Shown in pieces: positions 15,599 through 23,720 of a stretch of DNA of 64,000 bases. The DNA lies in the NCBI GenBank assembly GCA_045602025.1, contig JAZSAT010000046.1, forward strand, positions 24,027 through 88,026, in the 5' to 3' direction. The notes below the pieces were generated by a model. The model worked only from the letters and a program-made list of their open reading frames with translations. It was not told where the DNA came from and made no database searches. The position numbers were made by a program, and so were the translations under genes. The stretch comes from RGIG5579 sp045602025. Its GTDB lineage: Bacteria; Bacillota; Clostridia; Oscillospirales; SIG627. The number at the start of each line of letters is the position of its first letter. The first letter of the stretch is position 1.

Positions 15599-16981
15599 TT
15601 ATTTTCCAACACAAAACCGTGAGAAAACCTGATCTAAAATCATGTCACCTGCGCTTTTTCCATCGACCTCAAGTAAGGCAGACAGGGCTTCCTCTAAAGT
15701 CAGAGAAGCAACATCTTTTTCTCCGCTAGAGATCTGTTTGAAGGCAAGTTCCAAAAGCTCCTTCACCTTCTGCACTTCCGCTTTTTGACGCGCATTGATC
15801 AGAATACTTCCTTCTCGAAGCGCATCCGCATCCGTTATAAACATCTTTTCTACTGCACCAAGAATATTTGGAACAGATTCTTCATTCCGGTAATCCAAAT
15901 CAAATGTCAGATCGAAATTGGGAATTTGTGATGTATCAAGCTTTTGGTCCAAATCGCTTTTTGTAAAGACGCTGACAATCTTCTTATCCGAATTCTCTTT
16001 CAACTGAGAAAGAATAATCACATCATCCGAATCAAAAGGTCTCGAGAGATCAAAGAGCGCAAAAATCAGCTCTGCTTCCTCTAAAACACTAAGTGCCTTC
16101 TCGATGCCGATTTCTTCTACCTTATCAGAAGCATCGGAACGTACTCCTGCTGTATCGGCAAGATTTAAGAGAATGTCGCCTGCCTTTACCGGGTACTCGA
16201 TCACATCCCTAGTCGTACCGGGAATCTCTGTTACAATTGCCTTGTTCTCACCAAGAAGTGCATTGAAAAATGTACTTTTCCCAACATTTGGTTTTCCTAC
16301 AATTACAGAAGGAATACCGGCGTTGATCGCTCTACCCATCTTGAATGTAACAAGCAAGCGATCACAAGAATTAATACATTCTTGAATCAAAGAAAGCATT
16401 TCTCCATCCGACAAGGCCTGTAGATCCTCTTCCGGATAGTCAAGATACGCCCAAAGAGAAGAAGATACGGAGAGAATCTGTTCTGATAACGCACTGATTT
16501 TCTCAGACAATTTACCACGGCTCGTCTTAGAAGAAAGCTTTACAGCAGCTTCTGTTTTCGCATCCAAGAGATCGGCAATTCCTTCTGCTGAAGTCAGCGA
16601 AAGCTTTCCGTTCAAAAAAGCTCTTCTCGAAAACTCACCGGCTTTTGCAGGAACAGCACCTGCTGATATTACGGAAGAAAGCACCATTGCTGTAACGATC
16701 TCGCCCCCATGGCAAGCAATTTCAGCAACATTCTCTCCCGTAAAGGAATTGGGCGCAGAAAACAATGTCAAAAGACCGTCATCAATAATCTCTTTTCCAT
16801 CAAAAGAGATTATATCACCGTAAGTTTGAAAACGGCTTTTGATCTCGCTGAATTTTTTTGAACTCCGGGGACAAAAAACCTTTTCTGCAACAGAAAAAGC
16901 TTCCGGACCTGAAATACGGATCAGCGAAACGCCTCCCTTTCCTTTTGGAGTTGAAATCGCTGCAATCGTAGAAAAAATCAT
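15599..16981 (-). CDS. mnmE: tRNA modification GTPase MnmE
   Basis: A 460-residue TrmE/ThdF GTPase. The N-terminal tetrahydrofolate-binding domain includes STPKGKGGVSLIRISG; the inserted G domain has GKPNVGKST, IPGTTRD, DTAG and TKSD; the C-terminal Cys motif is FCVGK at the very end. It works with MnmG. The start has a GGAAAGG site 7 bases upstream. A hairpin separates it from jag. Confidence 0.97.
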   Translation of the reverse strand: MIFSTIAAISTPKGKGGVSLIRISGPEAFSVAEKVFCPRSSKKFSEIKSRFQTYGDIISFDGKEIIDDGLLTLFSAPNSFTGENVAEIACHGGEIVTAMVLSSVISAGAVPAKAGEFSRRAFLNGKLSLTSAEGIADLLDAKTEAAVKLSSKTSRGKLSEKISALSEQILSVSSSLWAYLDYPEEDLQALSDGEMLSLIQECINSCDRLLVTFKMGRAINAGIPSVIVGKPNVGKSTFFNALLGENKAIVTEIPGTTRDVIEYPVKAGDILLNLADTAGVRSDASDKVEEIGIEKALSVLEEAELIFALFDLSRPFDSDDVIILSQLKENSDKKIVSVFTKSDLDQKLDTSQIPNFDLTFDLDYRNEESVPNILGAVEKMFITDADALREGSILINARQKAEVQKVKELLELAFKQISSGEKDVASLTLEEALSALLEVDGKSAGDMILDQVFSRFCVGK

Positions 16982-17001
16982 ACTTTGCCTTTCCGAATAA
17001 A

Positions 17002-17029
17002 AATAAGCGGCGGAAATCCGCCGCTTATT
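17002..17029 (-). terminator. Hairpin between jag and mnmE
   Basis: A 13-bp perfect stem (17002-17014/17017-17029, core GCGGCGG/CCGCCGC), effectively with an AAAT loop, followed on the minus strand by TTTTTATTC. It can end the rpmH-jag transcript or partly insulate mnmE-mnmG-rsmG; I see no strong promoter in the 20 bp before mnmE, so read-through is likely. Confidence 0.65.
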
Positions 17030-17818
17030 TTACAAATTCACCATTTCGGTATCTTCCACATCGGCGAGATTAATATCTTCGATGCTCTTTGCTTTTACAA
17101 TCGTACGAGGCTCTCTAACCGGATTATATTCATATACAACCTTCGGTTTTTCCTCGGTTTGCTCGGACTTGCTCTTAGGTCTTGTGTCTCTCTTGGGACC
17201 GCCAATCGGAGACATCACAACTCTGCGCTCATCACCGGAGCCGATGGAATGGGTTGTAACACCGCCAACCTCCTGAGCCTGAGAATGAATAATTCTTCTT
17301 TCGTAGGGACTCATAGGTTCAAAGGTTACATTTCTTCCGCTTTTCTTTACTCTGCCAGCGGTTTTGCGAGCCAAAGCACGCAAGGTATTCTCTCTCTTAG
17401 CTCTATAGTTCTCAATGTCGATAGACACTCTGACATAATCATCGCCATGTCGGTTGGTCACAAGGCTGAGCAAATACTGCAGAGAGTCAAGTACTTCGCC
17501 ATGATGACCGATCAAAACGCCAAGGTCTTCTCCGACAAGAGAGTATGAAAGTTCACCGTTCTCCTTTTCTTCACAGTGGATGGTTGCCTCGATCTTTGCG
17601 TTGCGAATCAAAGTCTGCAAGAAATCATCTGTAGCATCCTTGATCGAGAGTGCATATCGAACAACGATTTTAGCATCGGAGGAACCGATACCGAGGAAAC
17701 CTTTCTTAGGCTCTTCCAAAACAGTATAGTCGAGTTCTTCCGGTTTCTTTCCTAATTCCTGTGAAGCAAGGGCAAGGGCTTCTTCAATGCTTTTGGCCGA
17801 AAAAGTAGATTCTTTCAT
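17030..17818 (-). CDS. jag: RNA-binding protein KhpB/Jag
   Basis: A 262-residue protein with a Jag_N domain (about 1-52, including the KKGFLGIG motif), a KH-type domain around VLIGHHGEVLDSLQYL, and an R3H domain (RRIIHSQAQ, TTHSIGSGDERRVVM), plus a basic tail. KhpB binds RNA and influences cell elongation and, in spore formers, works alongside SpoIIIJ/YidC. Two starts are possible: GTG at 17827 or ATG at 17818. I prefer 17818 because the AGGAAGG site is correctly spaced for it and too close to the GTG. Confidence 0.92.
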   Translation of the reverse strand: MKESTFSAKSIEEALALASQELGKKPEELDYTVLEEPKKGFLGIGSSDAKIVVRYALSIKDATDDFLQTLIRNAKIEATIHCEEKENGELSYSLVGEDLGVLIGHHGEVLDSLQYLLSLVTNRHGDDYVRVSIDIENYRAKRENTLRALARKTAGRVKKSGRNVTFEPMSPYERRIIHSQAQEVGGVTTHSIGSGDERRVVMSPIGGPKRDTRPKSKSEQTEEKPKVVYEYNPVREPRTIVKAKSIEDINLADVEDTEMVNL

Positions 17819-17841
17819 CAATGCCACTTCCTTCCTGAAAT

Positions 17842-19077
17842 TTATTTTTCTTCGTCTTTCAAAGGAGCTTTTTCAATGATGTTCTTTTCATCAGACTCCT
17901 TCTTTTCCTTTAAAACCTTCTTTTCAGAGGTTGTAGAAACAGATTCATATTCATCGTCATCATCATAAACGAGCGATTTTTTCTTCTTACCGGTGGTAGC
18001 AGTATTACCCTTTTTCTTCTTCTGTTTTCCACCGTAAAGTCTTTCCGCTTCTCTCATCTCTTCGGGAGTGATCTCCTTAATAGGATAGATCTTGGAAAGT
18101 ATGATCTGTTGAACAGGGCTTAAAATATTGGACATCATCCAATAAATACCAACCGCTGCAGGAACCATAAATGAAATATACAAGCTAAATAAGGGCATGA
18201 AGATATTCATCATGCGCATTTGGCTTTTCATTTCAGCGGACTGCTCGGGCTGATAAGTAAACTTTCTCGTCAATGCCTGACCGAAATAAGAAGTAATCAG
18301 TGTCAAAACAGGAACAAGCAAAAGCATTTTTTTGCCGATTGCTTTATCCTTCAGCAAATCAAAACTGGGAGTCGTTCCAAGATCAAAGTCAGGGAATGCT
18401 TCCAGATTGGGAATCGAATCCATTACTTTATCAACTGAGATCTCATCGTCCTCAACGCGCTCGGAAAATGCTTTTTCAAAAGCCTTCTCGTTGTTCATAA
18501 TGTAATTGATTACAACGATTTCGGAATTGTACTGATATTCACCCTTTTCAAGAGCTTTCTCAAAATCTTTATCCTTATGCTTATTGTTGACCTTCAAAAT
18601 AGTTGCGATCTTTCTGTCGGCTTCTTTCCGGTCTGCATCCTCCTCATAGACCATCTCCGCAACGGTAGACTGAACCTCAGAAACAGTGTCCTTGGGAAGT
18701 CCTGCGGTATAGGTCAAGGGCATTCTTACAACAGCGTATACTGCCAAAAGAACGATCATCTGCAAAATCATGGGAAGACATCCACCGAGAGGACTGAAGT
18801 TTTCCTTCTGGTACATCTCCTGAATCTCGGTATTCATCTTCAGCTGAGTAGCACGGTCTGTCCTACCTGCATATTTCTTGCGAATTACATTTTCCTTCGG
18901 ACGGAGAGCTGCCTGCTTTTGAGAGTTTTTCTGCTGCTTGATACCAAAGGGGAAAAGTACGATTTTCAGAACAACAGAAAAAGCTAAAATTGCGAGTAAA
19001 TAGCTTCCGGTAAAAGAATAGAACCACTGGATCAACCATCCGAAAGGAACTCTGATAATATCAAATAATTGTGACAA
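17842..19077 (-). CDS. yidC: Membrane protein insertase YidC/SpoIIIJ
   Basis: A 411-residue YidC/Oxa1/Alb3 insertase without the large periplasmic domain of proteobacterial YidC. FGWLIQWFYSFTGSYLLAI, the basic-residue-containing hydrophilic groove, LGGCLPMILQM and a C-terminal Lys-rich tail of about 75 residues are visible. An insertion of about 115 charged residues between the second and third helices is large. I place the start at TTG 19077, with AAAGGAGG nine bases upstream, directly after the yidD stop. The ATG at 19128 lies inside yidD and lacks a good site. Confidence 0.92.
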   Translation of the reverse strand: MSQLFDIIRVPFGWLIQWFYSFTGSYLLAILAFSVVLKIVLFPFGIKQQKNSQKQAALRPKENVIRKKYAGRTDRATQLKMNTEIQEMYQKENFSPLGGCLPMILQMIVLLAVYAVVRMPLTYTAGLPKDTVSEVQSTVAEMVYEEDADRKEADRKIATILKVNNKHKDKDFEKALEKGEYQYNSEIVVINYIMNNEKAFEKAFSERVEDDEISVDKVMDSIPNLEAFPDFDLGTTPSFDLLKDKAIGKKMLLLVPVLTLITSYFGQALTRKFTYQPEQSAEMKSQMRMMNIFMPLFSLYISFMVPAAVGIYWMMSNILSPVQQIILSKIYPIKEITPEEMREAERLYGGKQKKKKGNTATTGKKKKSLVYDDDDEYESVSTTSEKKVLKEKKESDEKNIIEKAPLKDEEK

Positions 19078-19078
19078 T

Positions 19079-19315
19079 TTATTTTTCCCTCCTTTTTGGG
19101 AAATCATCGGGAACGGGATCAAAGCCACCTTTCCCGAAGGGATTGCAACGCAAAATGCGCCATACGGTCAAAACCGTGCCCTTAAAAAAGCCATGCTTTT
19201 GATAAGCAGTAATGGCATAACTTGAGCACGTCGGATGAAATCGACAGCATGGACCGAACAGCGGCGAAATTATTTTTTGATACAACTTAATAAAAAAAAT
19301 ACAAATATGTTTCAA
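19079..19315 (-). CDS. yidD: Membrane protein insertion efficiency factor YidD
   Basis: A 78-residue Cys-rich amphipathic protein with the family signature FHPTCSSYAITA and NPFGKGGFDPVP. YidD aids insertion of proteins handled by YidC. The first bases overlap the end of rnpA (19312-19315), and yidC begins 1 bp after its stop, so the three are tightly coupled. Confidence 0.95.
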   Translation of the reverse strand: MKHICIFFIKLYQKIISPLFGPCCRFHPTCSSYAITAYQKHGFFKGTVLTVWRILRCNPFGKGGFDPVPDDFPKRREK

Positions 19316-19677
19316 TTTGGTTTTTCCTCAGAAAAAAGCTCAAGCTTTGAAAACGCTCTCTCCATATCCAAAAGAACATCCCCCATTTTTTTCTTTTCTT
19401 CCATGATTGCCGAACGAGCGACGATCACAATCAGATAAGGTTTTTGAAACACACGGTCCCTGGTAGAAGCATAATAAGCTTCCCGAATCAGTCTTCTTGC
19501 CCGAGAACGCATAACAGCATTACCAATCTTTTTAGAAGTGGTAATGCCAAGACGGGTTTTGTTGGTTTTGAAATTTCTGAGAACATAAACAACAATGTTT
19601 TTTTCAGAGACTTTTTTTCCTTTGGCATACACCTTGGAAAAAAGATGATTTTCTTTGATTGCTTCAATTCTCGCCAT
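19312..19677 (-). CDS. rnpA: Ribonuclease P protein component
   Basis: A 121-residue basic protein with the RNR-like motif RSRARRLIREAYY, and AVMRSRARR for RNA contact. It binds M1/P RNA to process tRNA 5' ends. It lies between rpmH and yidD as in most bacteria. A hairpin between rpmH and rnpA may lower rnpA expression relative to L34. Confidence 0.95.
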   Translation of the reverse strand: MARIEAIKENHLFSKVYAKGKKVSEKNIVVYVLRNFKTNKTRLGITTSKKIGNAVMRSRARRLIREAYYASTRDRVFQKPYLIVIVARSAIMEEKKKMGDVLLDMERAFSKLELFSEEKPN

Positions 19678-19711
19678 AACACCAAATCCGTTTCAAACGG
19701 TTAAGATATAG

Positions 19712-19759
19712 AAAAAACCACCGGTGTTCACAGAGATCTCCGAATAACGGTGGTTTTTT
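19712..19759 (-). terminator. Partial terminator/attenuator between rpmH and rnpA
   Basis: The stem AAAAAACCACCG (19712-19723)/CGGTGGTTTTTT (19748-19759) encloses a 24-nt loop and yields a T-run on the minus strand. It probably separates the abundant L34 message from rnpA-yidD-yidC. Confidence 0.7.
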
Positions 19760-19781
19760 TACTAAATCTCTCACGCAAGAA

Positions 19782-19916
19782 TTAATAGGTGAGTCTTGCT
19801 CTCATTTTTGCTCTGCGTCTTTTGAGCACCTTTCTTCCGTTTGCAGTCTTCATTCTCTTGCGGAAACCATGCTCCATCTTTCTCTGACGCTTTTTGGGCT
19901 GATAAGTTCTGATCAT
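19782..19916 (-). CDS. rpmH: Ribosomal protein bL34
   Basis: A 44-residue very basic protein starting MIRTYQPKKRQRK and containing HGFRKRMKTANGRKVLKRRR, the full bL34 signature. GGAGGTG precedes the ATG. It is driven by a consensus promoter. In most Bacteria dnaA lies divergently just upstream; here type II pantothenate kinase occupies that place, on the same strand. Confidence 0.97.
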   Translation of the reverse strand: MIRTYQPKKRQRKMEHGFRKRMKTANGRKVLKRRRAKMRARLTY

Positions 19917-19959
19917 GTTTTGCACCTCCTTAGCCTAATGCGAAATTTTCAACTAAATG

Positions 19960-19988
19960 ATTATAAAACAAAATGTTTGCAAAGTCAA
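19960..19988 (-). promoter_or_regulatory. Promoter of rpmH-rnpA-yidDC-jag
   Basis: Minus strand TTGACT (19988-19983), 17-bp spacer, TATAAT (19965-19960), about 45 bp before the L34 start. Confidence 0.85.
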
Positions 19989-20014
19989 TAGTTTTCCGAA
20001 AAATTAAACCAAAA

Positions 20015-20854
20015 TCAAGCATTTCTAAGTTTATGAAAATGCAAAAGTGCTGCACCAATCACAGTGCCAAAGTGAGCATTCTCCGGAAAAATAAAATTCA
20101 TGTCAAACATTTTTCCCAAAGTACCAAAAACACTTCTTGCTTTTTTCATAGAAGAAAGCTTTCCGGTAAGCACAACATTTTTGATATTGAATCCACGGGC
20201 GGCAAATACACTGATCATACCAATGGTTTCAAAAACAAGATTGATAATTCCAAGTGCAAGATCTTCCCGTGTAGCAAGGTCAGAAAGCTTTCCGAAATTG
20301 GAAGCAGTAGTATCAAGATCCAAGGTCGGGCTAAGACTCTTTTTGGAAATATCGGAAATACGAAGATCGATTTTTGAAATATCTCCATTTTCGGCCAAAG
20401 CCTCAAGATTATCCATATCGCGGATCCCAAGCATGGTTTCGGAAAGGCCAAAAAGTGTTCCGCCGCCAACACCTGTACCGCCAAGGTACTTCATATGATC
20501 CCCTTTTACATGAACAAGCGCAGTTCCGGTACCCATGCTGACGACAATTGCCTCTTCAAGCTCAGCAAGATACTGTCCTCCAAGACCGATACAGTCAAAC
20601 TCTCGAACATGATGAGTAGGAATCCCATAAAGATCTTCATTGATATAGCTGCTTCCCGCACCGGTAACCATTACACATTCAACATCGGAAAGAGCAATTT
20701 TATGAAGAGAAGTAAATTTACCAAAAGCGCCGTAAATGGAAGAAACAGGATCATCCGCCTTTACTGAAAGAGGCGCTATTAAATTGTTTTCTCCACGGAA
20801 ACCGCAAATTTTTGTTGTGCTTCCGCCAATGTCAATACCAAGAATAATTCCCAC
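20015..20854 (-). CDS. coaW: Type II (CoaW-like) pantothenate kinase
   Basis: A 279-residue ASKHA-fold kinase. DIGGSTTK (7-14) is the phosphate-binding loop, then TGAGSS, VSMGTGTALVH and GGTGVGGGTLFGL, as in staphylococcal and eukaryotic type II PanK. It phosphorylates pantothenate, the first step of CoA synthesis; this class is typically not feedback inhibited by CoA. Start is GTG with AGAGGTG upstream. An unrelated type III kinase (coaX) lies 2.1 kb away, so the genome carries two non-homologous enzymes for one step. Confidence 0.85.
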   Translation of the reverse strand: MGIILGIDIGGSTTKICGFRGENNLIAPLSVKADDPVSSIYGAFGKFTSLHKIALSDVECVMVTGAGSSYINEDLYGIPTHHVREFDCIGLGGQYLAELEEAIVVSMGTGTALVHVKGDHMKYLGGTGVGGGTLFGLSETMLGIRDMDNLEALAENGDISKIDLRISDISKKSLSPTLDLDTTASNFGKLSDLATREDLALGIINLVFETIGMISVFAARGFNIKNVVLTGKLSSMKKARSVFGTLGKMFDMNFIFPENAHFGTVIGAALLHFHKLRNA

Positions 20855-20883
20855 GATTTTTCACCTCTTAAAATTCTTTTATA

Positions 20884-20912
20884 ATTGTAGCACAAAAACA
20901 CGATTCAGTCAA
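20884..20912 (-). promoter_or_regulatory. Promoter of coaW
   Basis: Minus strand TTGACT (20912-20907), 17-bp spacer, TACAAT (20889-20884). Confidence 0.75.
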
Positions 20913-20931
20913 GGAAAGACGCGTATTTCTA

Positions 20932-20960
20932 TAGACAAAAAGAGGTTCTGAGATTATAAT
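20932..20960 (+). promoter_or_regulatory. Promoter of the PflX-like gene
   Basis: TAGACA (20932-20937), 17-bp spacer, TATAAT (20955-20960). Divergent from the coaW promoter, with about 20 bp between the two -35 elements. Confidence 0.75.
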
Positions 20961-20980
20961 AATTCACGGAGCGTGAAAAA

Positions 20981-21883
20981 ATGATTGAATTCGACAAATG
21001 CAACCTCTGCCCAAGAAACTGCGCGGTAAACAGAGATCAAACACTCGGCTATTGCAGGGCAGAAAAAAATCTGAATATTGCAAAGGTTATGCTGCACCAA
21101 TGGGAAGAGCCCGGAATCTGCTATCAAAACGGCAGCGGTGCCATCTTTTTCACCGGTTGTCAGATGCACTGCGTTTTCTGCCAAAACCACAGTATTTCTG
21201 AAAGATCAAACGGAAAAAACTTGACTGTAGAGGAGCTTTCCGATGTTTTTCTTTCATTGCAAGATAAAGGAGCCTGTAACATTAACCTTGTTTCCCCAAC
21301 TCCTTATGCAAACGAGATTGTGAAGGCTCTTGAAATTGCAAAAACAAAGGGACTGAATATTCCGGTGGTTTTTAATTCAGGCGGATACGAAAAAGAAGAA
21401 ACACTCAAACTGTTTTCAGGGCTTGTTGACATTTATCTTCCCGATTTCAAGTTTTTTTCTCCGAATGTTTCAAAAAGATACGCAAAGGCCGAAAACTATT
21501 CCGAATACTGTAAAAAAGCCATTTTGGAAATGTACCGCCAAACAGGAGAGGTCCTCTGGGAAAACGGACATTTAAAAAAAGGCTTGATGATTCGCCATAT
21601 GGTGCTTCCTAAAAACACAGATGACTCTTTGAATATCATCCGATGCATCAAGGAAATTTTACCTACCGACAAAATCATTCTTTCCGTTTTGAGGCAATAC
21701 ACACCAATGCAAAGCTCCATAGATTTTCCTGAAATTTCAAGGCCGATCACAACACTCGAATATCAAAAAGTAGTTAACTTTGCGCAAAAGAATGGTTTTA
21801 CAAATCTATATACACAAAAAAAAGACAGCATCGGCGAAAAATTTATTCCCGATTTTTCTGTTTTCTACTATGAAAACAATTGA
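20981..21883 (+). CDS. PflX-like radical SAM protein
   Basis: A 300-residue radical SAM protein of the uncharacterised PflX/PflA-like group (COG1313 type). An N-terminal Cys cluster CNLCPRNC (7-14) plus C25 likely binds a second iron-sulfur cluster. The radical SAM cluster is GCQMHCVFCQN (C60, C64, C67: CX3CX2C). TPYANEI, VDIYLPDFKFF and IRHMVLPKN match the group. It is probably a glycyl-radical activase or related enzyme, but its substrate is unknown and no glycyl radical enzyme is adjacent. ATG 20981 has a GGAGCGTG site. Confidence 0.85.
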   Translation: MIEFDKCNLCPRNCAVNRDQTLGYCRAEKNLNIAKVMLHQWEEPGICYQNGSGAIFFTGCQMHCVFCQNHSISERSNGKNLTVEELSDVFLSLQDKGACNINLVSPTPYANEIVKALEIAKTKGLNIPVVFNSGGYEKEETLKLFSGLVDIYLPDFKFFSPNVSKRYAKAENYSEYCKKAILEMYRQTGEVLWENGHLKKGLMIRHMVLPKNTDDSLNIIRCIKEILPTDKIILSVLRQYTPMQSSIDFPEISRPITTLEYQKVVNFAQKNGFTNLYTQKKDSIGEKFIPDFSVFYYENN

Positions 21884-21908
21884 CAAAGAATAGAACAAAT
21901 GATAAAAT
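21880..21908 (+). promoter_or_regulatory. Promoter of ddh
   Basis: TTGACA (21880-21885, overlapping the end of the preceding gene), 17-bp spacer, TAAAAT (21903-21908). Confidence 0.8.
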
Positions 21909-21938
21909 TTCCCCATATTCGTTCCTTAGGAGGCACTT

Positions 21939-22910
21939 ATGAATATTGGTATTTTTGGCTACGGTAACCTTGGAAAAGGCGTTGAAAAAGCCATTTTAAA
22001 AAACGATGATGCAACGCTTGTCGGAATCTTTACAAGAAGAGATCCCAAAAGCGTCAAATCCATTACAGGAGCACCTGTTTTTTCTGCGAATGAAATGGAA
22101 AAATTCAAGGACAAGATCGATGTGATGATCCTTTGCGGCGGAAGTGCGACCGACCTTGTGCACCAGACGCCCGAGGTTGTTAAACACTTTCATATTGTGG
22201 ACAGTTTTGATACCCATGCAAAAATTCCCGAACACTTCGATAATGTAAATTCTGCGGCAAAATCAAGCGGAAAAATCGGCGTGATCTCCTGCGGCTGGGA
22301 TCCCGGTATGTTCTCGATCCAAAGGGTATACGCGCAAGCAATACTCCCCGATGGAAACGATTATACATTTTGGGGAAAAGGTGTTAGCCAAGGACACTCT
22401 GATGCCATTCGTCGCATTGAGGGCGTACTTGATGCAAGGCAGTATACCGTCCCTGTACCCGCAGCCCTGGATAAGGTACGCAGCGGTTCAAACCCTTCCC
22501 TTTCCACAAGAGAAAAGCACACAAGGGAGTGCTTTGTTGTAGCAAAAGAGGGCGCAGACCTTGATCGAATTGAAAAAGAAATCAAGGAAATGCCTAACTA
22601 TTTTTCCGATTACGATACCACTGTTACTTTCATTTCAAAAGAAGAATTGATGCGAGACCATGCCAATCTTCCCCACGGTGGATTTGTGATCCGCACCGGT
22701 GAAACTTCCGATGGCAATAAGCAAATGATCGAATATCGCTTAAAGCTTGATTCCAATCCGGAATTTACAGGCAGTGTCCTTTTAGCCTGTGCAAGAGCAG
22801 CCCTGAAGCTTTCTGCCGACGGACTTTCCGGAGCAAAGACTATTTTGGATCTTCCTCCTTCTTACCTCTCTTCCGTTTCACCTGAAGAATTAAGAAAGCA
22901 TAGCGTATAA
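21939..22910 (+). CDS. ddh: meso-Diaminopimelate D-dehydrogenase
   Basis: A 323-residue NADPH-dependent enzyme that reductively aminates tetrahydrodipicolinate to meso-DAP in one step. The Rossmann motif GIFGYGNLGKGV (4-15), CGGSATD, DSFDTHAKIP, ISCGWDPGMFS, WGKGVSQGHSDA and LPHGGFVIRTG are characteristic substrate- and cofactor-binding blocks. It supplies meso-DAP for peptidoglycan, lysine and possibly dipicolinate precursors. TAGGAGG precedes the ATG. Monocistronic with promoter and terminator. Confidence 0.96.
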   Translation: MNIGIFGYGNLGKGVEKAILKNDDATLVGIFTRRDPKSVKSITGAPVFSANEMEKFKDKIDVMILCGGSATDLVHQTPEVVKHFHIVDSFDTHAKIPEHFDNVNSAAKSSGKIGVISCGWDPGMFSIQRVYAQAILPDGNDYTFWGKGVSQGHSDAIRRIEGVLDARQYTVPVPAALDKVRSGSNPSLSTREKHTRECFVVAKEGADLDRIEKEIKEMPNYFSDYDTTVTFISKEELMRDHANLPHGGFVIRTGETSDGNKQMIEYRLKLDSNPEFTGSVLLACARAALKLSADGLSGAKTILDLPPSYLSSVSPEELRKHSV

Positions 22911-22916
22911 CAAAAA

Positions 22917-22945
22917 ACATCTGCAGAAATCTGCAGATGTTTTTC
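22917..22945. terminator. Bidirectional terminator between ddh and coaX
   Basis: A 10-bp perfect stem ACATCTGCAG (22917-22926)/CTGCAGATGT (22931-22940), AAAT loop, with A-run before and T-run after. Confidence 0.85.
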
Positions 22946-22946
22946 T

Positions 22947-23720
22947 TTATTTTCGATTCTTGTAGTAAATCAGGCCAAGCCCCTTTAAAAGGAGCTTTTC
23001 ATCCTCAATGATATGATATCGGCTGAAAGGACAGATAACTTTCCCAAGTCCTCCGGTGGATACAACCGTTTTCGGAACAGAACCGAGTTCATCCGAGAAG
23101 CGATCCAAAATTCCATCGATCGCACCGGCTGTGCCGTAGATAATTCCGGAACGCATACTTTCGACGGTGGAAGAGGAAATCGCTTTTTTAGGAGCAGAAA
23201 TATCGATTTTCGGCAAAAGCGAGGTGCCCTCGGTAAGAGCCTGTAAAGAAATTTTCACTCCCGGAAGAATCGCACCGCCAATATACTTGCCATCCTGATT
23301 CACACAAGTTAGGGTCGTTGCAGTACCCATATCAATGATCACACACGGGAGCGGATAAATTTCTTTCGCTGCAACTGCGGTTGCCACAAGATCGGAAGCA
23401 ATCGTGCCCGGATCATCAATACAGATATGAAGACCGGTTTTTACACCGGCACCCACTACAAGAGCTTCTTTTTCGATCAAAAGTTTTACCGCTTCCCTCA
23501 TCACCTCCGTAACAGGAGGAACAACAGAAGAAATAATCGCACCCTCAAACTGCATTTCAGAAAGCTTTACAAGATCAAAGATTTGTTTTATCTTTGCTGC
23601 ATAACTAAAAGATGTTTCTCTGGTATCAGTAGGAATACTCAATAAATTTGATATATTCTTATTTTCATCCACACAGCCAAAGGTCGTATGTGTGTTTCCG
23701 ACATTAATTGCGAGGATCAT
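22947..23720 (-). CDS. coaX: Type III pantothenate kinase
   Basis: A 257-residue CoaX. NVGNTHTTFG is the N-terminal phosphate loop, followed by ISSVVPPVT, the VGAGVKTGL block, VIDMGTATT, and GGAILPGVKIS. It makes 4'-phosphopantothenate using a monovalent cation and is not inhibited by CoA. Its start overlaps the stop of the ECF S-component gene by 4 bp (ATGA), implying coupled synthesis of a vitamin transporter and the first kinase. Confidence 0.95.
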   Translation of the reverse strand: MILAINVGNTHTTFGCVDENKNISNLLSIPTDTRETSFSYAAKIKQIFDLVKLSEMQFEGAIISSVVPPVTEVMREAVKLLIEKEALVVGAGVKTGLHICIDDPGTIASDLVATAVAAKEIYPLPCVIIDMGTATTLTCVNQDGKYIGGAILPGVKISLQALTEGTSLLPKIDISAPKKAISSSTVESMRSGIIYGTAGAIDGILDRFSDELGSVPKTVVSTGGLGKVICPFSRYHIIEDEKLLLKGLGLIYYKNRK

